DNA from: Bacteroidales bacterium | GTDB lineage: Bacteria; Bacteroidota; Bacteroidia; Bacteroidales; JAADJA01 | NCBI GenBank assembly: GCA_020438105.1 | Contig: JAGQVE010000007.1 | Coordinates: forward strand, 62,001 to 126,000 | DNA length: 64,000 bases | Reading direction: 5' to 3' | Part shown: positions 45,222-52,883 of the stretch, piece by piece | Layout: each line of letters starts with the position of its first letter | Position numbering within the stretch: position 1 is the stretch's first letter | Notes under the pieces: generated by a model | Told to the model about the DNA's origin: nothing | Seen by the model: the letters and a program-made list of their open reading frames with translations, nothing else | Databases searched by the model: none | Position numbers and translations under genes: made by a program

Positions 45222-47003
45222 ATGAAGTTTTTTGGAATTACTAAAGAGCAAATCATTGAGGATAAACTACTTTCGAAGTATGTTGACCTTAACAAATTAT
45301 TTGTAAGCGAAAAGCCTGCCCATTTTAATGCGGGCGACCAACAGTTTTATCTTTTTGGCAATGTATATAAAGTTCCTGAAAAAGGACCTGTTGGCTCACA
45401 ACATGAAGCATTGCAGATGCTGGCTGAGTATCTGAATGAAAAGCAGCTCAAAGCCCTAAACAAAGTGGATGGTGAATTTACACTCATTATAAACAAAGGA
45501 GAAGAAATCACTATCTATCGTGATTTTAAAGGAACAGGACCGCAAATATTTTACAATTCAGAAATTTTTTCCAACGATTTAAAATTGCTTTTGGATATTC
45601 GCAAAGATGCACCTGAGCCTGATTATCAAGCCCTTTCATTTTTCCTGATGCTTGGATTTACGCCACCTGACCTTACGGGTTTGAAAGACATCAAGAGACT
45701 TCCCGGAGGACATGTTTTGCAATATTCATCACAGGGAATGCTTGTAAAAAAACTTGAAGATACTATTTCGGCAAATAACCTGAATGGTCATGGATCAGTG
45801 GATGATTACTCAAAAACCTTTTTTAACATTCATACCGATGCTATCCGAAACAGGATCAATGGTAAAAATAATATTGGCCTATTGTTAAGTGGAGGATATG
45901 ATTCAGGGGGAAACCTGGCGGGTATCCGCAATTTTTATGACGGACCACTTAAAAGCTATACGGTTAGTTTTAAAAATAATCCGCATAGCGAACTGGAATT
46001 CGTTAAACTGATGGCCAAAACTTTTAAGGCTGATCTGGTTAATTACGAAATAGATGGCAGTGAAATCTGCTTTCTGCCTGAAATTGTAAAACACACTGGA
46101 ATACCATTCCAGGAAAGCGGATTGATGATCAATTACCTGGTAATGAAAACAGCAGGGAAGGATAATCTGGATATAGTATTGGGTGGGGATGGCAATGATC
46201 AGCTTTTTGGCACAGCCAACAAGGAGCTTGCAATGAAGCTATTTTCATTAAACTCCGGAATATCAATGCTTCAAAAGGTGTTGAGTTCGATGATTGGTAA
46301 AAATGAAAACAGCACTTTTACACAGAAACTCAATCTTTATAATGACAAAATACAGAATGTGGTTTTTCCTGATCATTGGGGATTTAACGCAAATCAGCTC
46401 ACAAACACAATTGACATAAGGAAAATCATCAACCTGGATAAAGTTTACACCACGTCGTATGAAAAAATTTACGAAAACAGGCGTAAAAATATCGATATCG
46501 TAATTACCGCCTTTAACGTGATTTTGTTTAAAGCTGCCCGAATGGCTGAGCTATTCAATGTTCCGCTCTCCTTTCCATATTTATCCCGTGAAGTTTATGA
46601 GTTTGTAAATACCCTGCCCATGGAAATGAAAATACACGGAACATTCAGAGAATTATTAAAAGGAAAAGGCGTCTCGAAATATATCCACAAATACACCTAT
46701 AAGCCACTTATTCCGCAACAGGTTACCGGTCGGAAAAAGCAAGGTGGATTTGTTCCGCTGGCCATGTTTTTTACAAACGATGAACGGAACAAGGATTTTT
46801 TCCATCTGATCGAAAAGTCAGAATTACTGAATAGTTTATTAAAGGACCACAAACAAGAGATCGAAGTTTTGAGGAAAACAGTGAACAATCCCGAAACCTG
46901 GTTTTGGTATCAGCAAGTGTATTACTCCCGCATGTTTAATATGATGGTACTCGCAATTTGGGAAAAGTTATACCTGCAAAAAGAAAATGTAGAAATTATT
47001 TGA
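45222..47003 (+). CDS. Asparagine synthetase-like amidotransferase without glutaminase cysteine
   Basis: A 593-residue protein from ATG 45222; the frame opens at 45159, but MKFFGI aligns with the MCGI start of family members. The N-terminal glutaminase-like fold is present but lacks Cys2 (F in MKFFG), so it cannot hydrolyse glutamine in the usual way. The synthetase domain keeps the PP-loop SGGYDSGG (S223-D227), the LGGDGNDQLFG loop and SFPYLSREVYEFV. It should adenylate a carboxyl group and transfer ammonia or another nucleophile. In polysaccharide loci such enzymes can amidate uronic acids (as proposed for WbpG/WbpS-type systems). That fits with ugd here, but the substrate is inference. Confidence 0.85.
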   Translation: MKFFGITKEQIIEDKLLSKYVDLNKLFVSEKPAHFNAGDQQFYLFGNVYKVPEKGPVGSQHEALQMLAEYLNEKQLKALNKVDGEFTLIINKGEEITIYRDFKGTGPQIFYNSEIFSNDLKLLLDIRKDAPEPDYQALSFFLMLGFTPPDLTGLKDIKRLPGGHVLQYSSQGMLVKKLEDTISANNLNGHGSVDDYSKTFFNIHTDAIRNRINGKNNIGLLLSGGYDSGGNLAGIRNFYDGPLKSYTVSFKNNPHSELEFVKLMAKTFKADLVNYEIDGSEICFLPEIVKHTGIPFQESGLMINYLVMKTAGKDNLDIVLGGDGNDQLFGTANKELAMKLFSLNSGISMLQKVLSSMIGKNENSTFTQKLNLYNDKIQNVVFPDHWGFNANQLTNTIDIRKIINLDKVYTTSYEKIYENRRKNIDIVITAFNVILFKAARMAELFNVPLSFPYLSREVYEFVNTLPMEMKIHGTFRELLKGKGVSKYIHKYTYKPLIPQQVTGRKKQGGFVPLAMFFTNDERNKDFFHLIEKSELLNSLLKDHKQEIEVLRKTVNNPETWFWYQQVYYSRMFNMMVLAIWEKLYLQKENVEII

Positions 47004-47007
47004 AGCA

Positions 47008-47673
47008 ATGAAAATTAAGCTGGTACAACAACGAATATGCTATCGGTTAACGCCACTTGGATGGGCCCTGATTTTGGGTGCCAATCTAATTTTAGTATTT
47101 GTCATTGTTCGTACCATAGCTGTTTTTCTGGTGGTAAATAAACCGCTGGAAACCGAGATTTTAATTGTGGACGGGATGATGCCCGGATATGCTTATGATA
47201 GCATTGTTGCCCTCGCTGTGAAAAACAACTATCATTATTTAATAACTGCCGGTGTAAACATGGATTACACTTTTAATTCTTCAGAAAAATTCAATACTGC
47301 CGAGTTTTCATATAAAGTTTTATCTACTAAAAAACTTGACAAATGCGAGCTCTTCAAAGCACCGGCAAGCAGTGTTGATCGCGACCGGACCTTTACCTCC
47401 GCCATGAAGGTGCGTGACTGGTTTATCAGCAACAAACTGTTTCCGTCGAAAGTGAATGTTATAAGTTTCAGTTGTCATTCGCGCCGAACGTGGATACTTT
47501 ACCGCAAAGCATTTCATGATTTTGCAGAGGTGGGCATTATTGCCATTAACGACAATAGTTACGATTACAATAAATGGTACCGAACCAGTAAAGGTGTTCG
47601 CATGATTTTAAGCGAAACCATCGGTTACCTGTATACAAAAATATTTTTTCACCCTAAAGTAAATTCGCTATGA
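47008..47673 (+). CDS. DUF218/YdcF-like membrane-anchored protein
   Basis: A 221-residue protein with one N-terminal membrane helix (residues about 17-42). The rest lies outside the membrane. ILIVDGMMPGYAYDSIVALA, YHYLITAGV and, near the end, VNVISFSCHSRRTWILYRKAF follow the ElyC/SanA/YdcF (DUF218) layout. The acidic and Gly-rich motifs are weaker than in typical members. Family members affect envelope polymers, but the reaction is unknown. It begins 4 bases after the synthetase gene and overlaps the next glycosyltransferase gene by 4 bases (ATGA), so it belongs to the EPS operon. Confidence 0.7.
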   Translation: MKIKLVQQRICYRLTPLGWALILGANLILVFVIVRTIAVFLVVNKPLETEILIVDGMMPGYAYDSIVALAVKNNYHYLITAGVNMDYTFNSSEKFNTAEFSYKVLSTKKLDKCELFKAPASSVDRDRTFTSAMKVRDWFISNKLFPSKVNVISFSCHSRRTWILYRKAFHDFAEVGIIAINDNSYDYNKWYRTSKGVRMILSETIGYLYTKIFFHPKVNSL

Positions 47674-48797
47674 GAATTGCTATAGAAGGTCAAAGGTTAT
47701 TCAGACATAAAAAACACGGAATGGATTTCGTTGCGCTGGAGCTGATAAAGAACCTTCAAAAAATCGATAAGAAAAATGAATACTTTGTATTTGTTAAACC
47801 TGATGAAGATAAATGTCTGGAGAATACTGACAATTTCAACATCATAGAACTTCCGGGTAAGTCATATCCATATTGGGAGCAAAAGGCACTACCGCAGGCG
47901 GTTCGAGATAATAAGTGCGATTTATTACATTGCACAAGTAATACAGCCCCTGTCTCCAATGGTTTTCCCCTGATTGTAACGGTGCATGATATCATTTACA
48001 TGGAGAGTTTGAGCATTCTTAAAAAAGGAGGCACCCTTTATCAAAAGTTCGGGAATATGTATCGCAGGTGGAATGTACCAAAAGTGATGAAATCAGCTGA
48101 AAAGGTGATCACTGTTTCCGAATTTGAAAAAGGGACTATTACCAAAAGATTTCCAAAATATGAAGATAAGATCATCGCTATTTACAATGGTGTGAGCGAA
48201 CATTTTAAACCTGTTAATGATAAAGAGGTACTTGAAAAAACAAGATTAAAGTACGGGCTTCCTGAAAAATTCATTTTTTATCTGGGCAACACTGATCCCA
48301 AAAAAAATACGCCCAATACGCTGAAAGCATATGCCACTTATCGCAGGAAAACCAACAATCCCTTGCCACTTGTAATGATTGATTTTGGATTGGATAAGTT
48401 GAACCAGATTTTAAGAGATATTGAAGAACCCCGGCTTATTGAACACATCGTATTGTCAGGCTATATCAATAACCTTGATCTGCCGGCCATTTACAGCATG
48501 AGCAGTTTATTTCTTTATCCATCATTGCGCGAAAGCTTTGGAATTCCGGTGCTTGAAGCCATGCGCTGCGGAACACCGGTAGTTACCAGCAATACCTCCT
48601 CTATGCCTGAAGTTTCGGGAGATGGGGCCTTGTTTGTTGATCCGGCAAGGCCGCAGGAAATAGCGGAAGCAATTGCAAAAATGATGACTGATGAAAACCT
48701 GAGGAATGAATATGTAAAAAAAGGATTTGATCGCTCAGCAAAATTCTCATGGGAAAACATGGCCAAAGAGGTATTAAATCTTTACGAAAACATTTAA
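47670..48797 (+). CDS. Family 4 glycosyltransferase
   Basis: A 375-residue GT-B enzyme. The N-terminal acceptor domain opens MRIAIEGQRLFRHKKHGMDF and holds LIVTVHDIIYMESL. The C-terminal donor domain has FIFYLGNTDPKKNTPNTLKA and the GT4 E-x7-E signature in LRESFGIPVLEAMRCGTPVV, with NTSSMPEVSGDGALFVDP after it. These are mannosyl/glucosyltransferase-type motifs for nucleotide-sugar donors with a retaining mechanism. It is cytosolic and acts on lipid-linked sugars. It is coupled to the DUF218-like gene by a 4-base overlap. Donor sugar unknown. Confidence 0.93.
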   Translation: MRIAIEGQRLFRHKKHGMDFVALELIKNLQKIDKKNEYFVFVKPDEDKCLENTDNFNIIELPGKSYPYWEQKALPQAVRDNKCDLLHCTSNTAPVSNGFPLIVTVHDIIYMESLSILKKGGTLYQKFGNMYRRWNVPKVMKSAEKVITVSEFEKGTITKRFPKYEDKIIAIYNGVSEHFKPVNDKEVLEKTRLKYGLPEKFIFYLGNTDPKKNTPNTLKAYATYRRKTNNPLPLVMIDFGLDKLNQILRDIEEPRLIEHIVLSGYINNLDLPAIYSMSSLFLYPSLRESFGIPVLEAMRCGTPVVTSNTSSMPEVSGDGALFVDPARPQEIAEAIAKMMTDENLRNEYVKKGFDRSAKFSWENMAKEVLNLYENI

Positions 48798-48808
48798 GAA
48801 CCACTGCT

Positions 48809-50023
48809 ATGATAAAAGATAAAGACATCATCGTCATTGGGATTCAGCCCTGGGATATTAAAATAGGAAGTAACTGTAAAAATATTGCCGAAATTTTCGC
48901 CAAAGATAACCGGGTGCTATACGTGAATGCCCCGCTCGACCGGGGTACATTTTTCAGGGAAAAGGATTCTGAAAAAGTACAAAAACGGATTCGGGTTATT
49001 CGCAAAGAGGAAGAAGGACTGGAGAAAATTTCAGACAATCTTTGGAACCTGTATCCTGATGTTTTAATAGAATCATCAAACTGGCTCCCCAGGGGCAAGT
49101 TTTTTGAACTATCAAACAAGCGTAACAACCGCCGTTTTGCCCAATCCATAAAAGACGCAGCCGACAAACTCAATTTTAAGAATTATCTCCTCTTTAACGA
49201 TCAGCACATGTTTTTGGGATATTATATGAAGGAATACCTGCAGCCCAAAATGTATATCTATTATATGCGTGATAACCTTATTAAAAATCCATACTGGAAA
49301 AAACATGGAATAAAAGCTGAATCGGGATTGATCGCAAAAGCCGATGTTGTTACCAACAACTCCCTATTGTATACCGAATATGGCCAGAAATACAATTCAC
49401 ACTCGTACATGGTAGGCCAGGGTTGCGATGTTACACTGTTCGACGACAGAAACAACCGGATAAAAGTGGCTGATGATTTAAAAGATATCCCCAAACCCTT
49501 GATTGGTTATGTAGGATTTTTAACCAGCAGGCGGCTTGATATCGCACTGCTCGAATACCTTGCCGACGAAAAACCGGAATGGAGCTTTGTTTATGTTGGG
49601 CCTGAGGATGACCTGTTCGCGGCATCATCATTACATGATAAAACGAATGTTTGGTTTCTCGGCCCCAGAAAACCAGAAGAGCTCCCCTCCTACGTGAAAG
49701 GCTTTGATGTGGCCATGAATCCCCAGCTGGTAAACGATGCCACCATCGGTAATTATCCCCGCAAAATAGATGAATACCTGGCCATGGGCAAACCTACCAT
49801 AGGCACACTCACCAAAGCAATGGAATATTTTAAGGAAGTATGCTACCTGGCATCCTCTAAGGAGGAATACATCCATTTAATAGAAAAAGCCCTTGAAGAA
49901 GATTCACAGATTTTGGCAACACAAAGGATGAGAACAGGATTGGATCATAGTTGGGAAAACAGTGTTAACGAAATTTATTCGGCCATCGAACGGGTTGCCA
50001 AAGAAAAACAAATAATGCTTTAG
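48809..50023 (+). CDS. Glycosyltransferase (GT-B fold, family 1/4-like)
   Basis: A 404-residue protein from ATG 48809; an earlier in-frame ATG at 48749 lies inside the preceding gene. DIIVIGIQPWDIKIGSNCKN opens the N-terminal domain. The C-terminal donor site is recognisable in KPLIGYVGFLTSRRLDI, WSFVYVGPED and FDVAMNPQLVND, with the acidic IDEYLAMGKPTIGT near residue 320. It resembles teichuronate/capsule transferases of the TuaH type rather than canonical GT4. It starts 11 bases after the previous gene and ends 3 bases before the acyltransferase gene. Confidence 0.85.
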   Translation: MIKDKDIIVIGIQPWDIKIGSNCKNIAEIFAKDNRVLYVNAPLDRGTFFREKDSEKVQKRIRVIRKEEEGLEKISDNLWNLYPDVLIESSNWLPRGKFFELSNKRNNRRFAQSIKDAADKLNFKNYLLFNDQHMFLGYYMKEYLQPKMYIYYMRDNLIKNPYWKKHGIKAESGLIAKADVVTNNSLLYTEYGQKYNSHSYMVGQGCDVTLFDDRNNRIKVADDLKDIPKPLIGYVGFLTSRRLDIALLEYLADEKPEWSFVYVGPEDDLFAASSLHDKTNVWFLGPRKPEELPSYVKGFDVAMNPQLVNDATIGNYPRKIDEYLAMGKPTIGTLTKAMEYFKEVCYLASSKEEYIHLIEKALEEDSQILATQRMRTGLDHSWENSVNEIYSAIERVAKEKQIML

Positions 50024-50026
50024 ACA

Positions 50027-50641
50027 ATGGGAATTGTTAGCAAAATAAAATCAAGCAGCAAGCTGAAACAGCTCACTATCCGGCTTATTACCCCGGCCCG
50101 TAATCCACGACCCCGCTGGTACATCAGGTTAATCGTAAATCCAATTGTACATAAAAAAGGCAAAGGGGCCAAAATCAGGAGAAGATCAAGAGTAGATGTA
50201 TTTCCATGGAACCGTTTTGAAATAGGTAAACTCACTACCATCGAAGATTTTTGTACCGTAAATAACGGATCGGGGGCAGTCATTCTGGGAGACCGCGTGC
50301 GGGTGGGAATAGGCTCAGTGATTATTGGGCCGGTTACCATGGGCAGCGGGTCTGGGCTGGGCCAGCACGTATTTGTGGCCGGGTTTAATCATGGCTATGG
50401 CGACGGATCAAAAAACTCAAGTGTTCAACCCCTTGACATAAGGCCTACGGTAATTGAGGAAGAGGCTCACGTGGGAGCCAATTCGGTGGTGGTGGCAGGT
50501 ATAACCATTGGCAAACGATCGCAGGTAGGAGCAGGAAGTGTGGTAACCAAAGACATTCCACCATATTCGGTGGCAGTAGGAAATCCGGCTAAAGTTATAA
50601 AACGATTTAACCAGGAAAAAGGCCTTTGGGAAAAGGTGTAA
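50027..50641 (+). CDS. Left-handed beta-helix (hexapeptide) acyltransferase
   Basis: A 204-residue protein. Residues about 60-195 show hexapeptide repeats such as VILGDRVRVGIGSVIIGPVT and VGANSVVVAGITIG, ending with PPYSVAVGNPAKVIKRF, the classic closing coil of WcaF/NodL/CatB-type enzymes. The probable catalytic His lies in GFNHGYGDG. It likely transfers an acetyl group from acetyl-CoA to a sugar of the repeat unit. It begins 3 bases after the preceding glycosyltransferase, so it is tightly linked to the EPS genes. Confidence 0.92.
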   Translation: MGIVSKIKSSSKLKQLTIRLITPARNPRPRWYIRLIVNPIVHKKGKGAKIRRRSRVDVFPWNRFEIGKLTTIEDFCTVNNGSGAVILGDRVRVGIGSVIIGPVTMGSGSGLGQHVFVAGFNHGYGDGSKNSSVQPLDIRPTVIEEEAHVGANSVVVAGITIGKRSQVGAGSVVTKDIPPYSVAVGNPAKVIKRFNQEKGLWEKV

Positions 50642-50671
50642 TTAGCCAAACATAAGATGTAAGGTAATATA

Positions 50672-51634
50672 ATGGTGACTTATTTAAATAAAGAAATAAA
50701 ACTTTCGGCATCGCGTCAACTTTGGGCGATCACCCGTTCTGTGCTTGAGATCAATATGTACAAAACAAAAAAGAACGGGAAAAAAACCAAAAGCCATTGG
50801 GACGAATTTGAGGCCTTGCTAAAAATTGTAAAATTTATTTTAAAATCACTATCACTTTACGACAAAGGCACAGAAAGGGCCAGACAAATTATTCCAAAAA
50901 AGGTTTCACTCGAATTTGACAACCTTCCTGAAGGGTTTTCAGGATATAAAATTTTACATCTCAGCGATTTGCACATCGATGCCCTTCCAAATTTTGAGGA
51001 CGATGTGATCAGGCAGATTGGTGATCTGCAGTATGACATCTGCATCATGACCGGAGATTACAGAAAGGAAATTGAGGGTGGATTCGGCCAAATAATTGAA
51101 CCTATGAAAAAGATCACAAGCGCAATTAAATGTTCCGATGGAACCTTTGCAGTGCTTGGAAATCATGATACCTACCTGATGCACACTTTGGAAAATAAAA
51201 TGGATATTCAGTTTCTGATCAATGAAAGCATTAAAGTTTCGCGAAATGGAAGTTCCATTTTAATCACCGGCACCGATGACCCATACTCCTACTACACTGT
51301 GGAAGCAGCCCATTCGCTTCAGGCAGATTTTGATGGTTTTAAGATAGCCGCAGTGCACACCCCGGAGCTGAAAAACATCGCCTCCGAAAACGATTATAAA
51401 CTGTATTTGTGTGGTCATACTCATGGTGGCCAGATTTGCCTGCCAAACGGCAAACCACTCATCACGCACCAAAAAGAAGGCAGCCAGTATGCAAGCGGTA
51501 TTTGGCACGAAAACGGAATGATTGGCTATACACATAACGGTTGCGGAGTTTCAGGAATTCCGGTTAGATATAATAGTAATGGTGAGGTAACTATAATTGA
51601 ATTACTTAAAAAAAATCGATATGAAAACAATTGA
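50672..51634 (+). CDS. Calcineurin-like metallophosphoesterase
   Basis: A 320-residue protein. The first 85 residues are basic and amphipathic with no clear membrane helix. The phosphoesterase motifs follow in order: LHLSDLHIDA, IMTGDYRKE, VLGNHDTY, AVHTPE and CGHTHGGQICLP, giving the full di-metal site. Members of this YkuE/LpxG-type group cleave phosphodiesters or pyrophosphates of lipids and nucleotides. In this locus it could act on a lipid-linked or nucleotide-sugar intermediate. Its last 14 bases overlap the next glycosyltransferase gene, so the two are translationally linked. Confidence 0.9.
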   Translation: MVTYLNKEIKLSASRQLWAITRSVLEINMYKTKKNGKKTKSHWDEFEALLKIVKFILKSLSLYDKGTERARQIIPKKVSLEFDNLPEGFSGYKILHLSDLHIDALPNFEDDVIRQIGDLQYDICIMTGDYRKEIEGGFGQIIEPMKKITSAIKCSDGTFAVLGNHDTYLMHTLENKMDIQFLINESIKVSRNGSSILITGTDDPYSYYTVEAAHSLQADFDGFKIAAVHTPELKNIASENDYKLYLCGHTHGGQICLPNGKPLITHQKEGSQYASGIWHENGMIGYTHNGCGVSGIPVRYNSNGEVTIIELLKKNRYENN

Positions 51635-52811
51635 GATACTCTTCTGGCTCGGGCTATTCGTCATCTTTTATGCCTATGTAGGTTATGGAATTTTACTTTA
51701 TTTACTGGTGAGAATAAAAAGGCTTTTACCCAAAAAAACGCAGGAAATGATTCCTGATTATGAACCTGAAGTAACACTGCTTATTGCAGCCTTTAACGAG
51801 AAAGACTATGTAGCTCAAAAAGTTGACAACACACTTTCACTTGATTACCCACAGGCAAAATTAAAACAGGTATGGGTTACCGATGGTTCGGATGACGGAA
51901 CACCGGATTTATTGAAAAACTACCCTGGTATAACAGTTTATCACAAACCCGAAAGGAACGGAAAAATAGCAGCCATGAACCGGGGCGTGAAATTGGTGGA
52001 TACCCCTGTTGTAATATTTTCAGATGCCAATACCATTCTTGGCACAAAATCTATTCGGGAGATCGTTAACCTGTTTGCCAATCCGAAAGTAGGTTGTGTG
52101 TCGGGTGAAAAACGAATTTACAGTAATGAAACAGATGCAGCAGCCGGAGCGGGTGAAGGGCTTTACTGGAAATATGAATCAACGCTGAAAAAATGGGATG
52201 CCGAACTGTACTCAGTTGTGGGCGCTGCCGGTGAGTTGTTTGCAATCCGCACGGAGTTGTTCCAGGATGTTGAACCCGACACATTGCTCGACGACTTTAT
52301 CATATCCCTTCGTACAGCCATGAAAGGGTATGTAATCCAGTACAATCCTGAAGCTTATGCCATAGAAACAGCATCTGCCAATGTAAAAGAAGAATTGAAA
52401 CGCAAAATCAGGATCAGTGCCGGAGGTATACAGTCGGTGATCAGGCTAAAAGAGTTATTGAATATCTTCAAATATGGAATATTATCGTTTCAGTATATTT
52501 CGCACAGGGTACTTCGCTGGACCCTGGCACCTTTATTTCTTTTGCTCATTCTGATCTTTAATTTTATATTGTTCTTTGCCACCGATAATACTTTCATCAA
52601 TCCGCTAACATACAAGATATTATTGTATGGGCAAGTGCTATTTTATGTAGCAGCACTTACCGGGTGGTTTCTCGAAAACCGCAAACTAAAGGTGAAAGCA
52701 TTATTCGTTCCCTATTATTTCTTTATTATGAATCTTTCCGTTTACCTTGGCTTTAAGCGCTATATGAAAGGGCAGCAGAGTGTGAACTGGGAGCGCGCCA
52801 AACGCGGATGA
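51621..52811 (+). CDS. Membrane family 2 glycosyltransferase (IcaA/PgaC-like)
   Basis: A 396-residue protein from ATG 51621; an earlier ATG at 51597 lies further inside the phosphoesterase gene. It has an N-terminal membrane helix (about 3-28), a GT2 domain with EVTLLIAAFNEKDYVAQKV, VTDGSDDGT, GKIAAMNRGV, the metal site SDANT and the acidic acceptor motif DDFII (in place of TED), then three C-terminal membrane helices (about 295-380). This layout is that of processive or lipid-linked GT2 enzymes. It is the last gene of the EPS cluster and is followed by a strong terminator. Confidence 0.9.
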   Translation: MKTIEILFWLGLFVIFYAYVGYGILLYLLVRIKRLLPKKTQEMIPDYEPEVTLLIAAFNEKDYVAQKVDNTLSLDYPQAKLKQVWVTDGSDDGTPDLLKNYPGITVYHKPERNGKIAAMNRGVKLVDTPVVIFSDANTILGTKSIREIVNLFANPKVGCVSGEKRIYSNETDAAAGAGEGLYWKYESTLKKWDAELYSVVGAAGELFAIRTELFQDVEPDTLLDDFIISLRTAMKGYVIQYNPEAYAIETASANVKEELKRKIRISAGGIQSVIRLKELLNIFKYGILSFQYISHRVLRWTLAPLFLLLILIFNFILFFATDNTFINPLTYKILLYGQVLFYVAALTGWFLENRKLKVKALFVPYYFFIMNLSVYLGFKRYMKGQQSVNWERAKRG

Positions 52812-52851
52812 TCATGATAGAGAGCCAATGTAGGTTTTTTCGGTGTCAAGT

Positions 52852-52883
52852 CCGGCGTGGATTCTTTCCACGCCGGTTTTTTT
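52852..52883 (+). terminator. Strong rho-independent terminator closing the EPS locus
   Basis: CCGGCGTGG (52852-52860) and CCACGCCGG (52868-52876) form a perfect 9-bp GC-rich stem with a 7-base loop, then seven T. It lies 41 bases after the last glycosyltransferase. The T-run exists only on the plus strand side. Confidence 0.9.
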
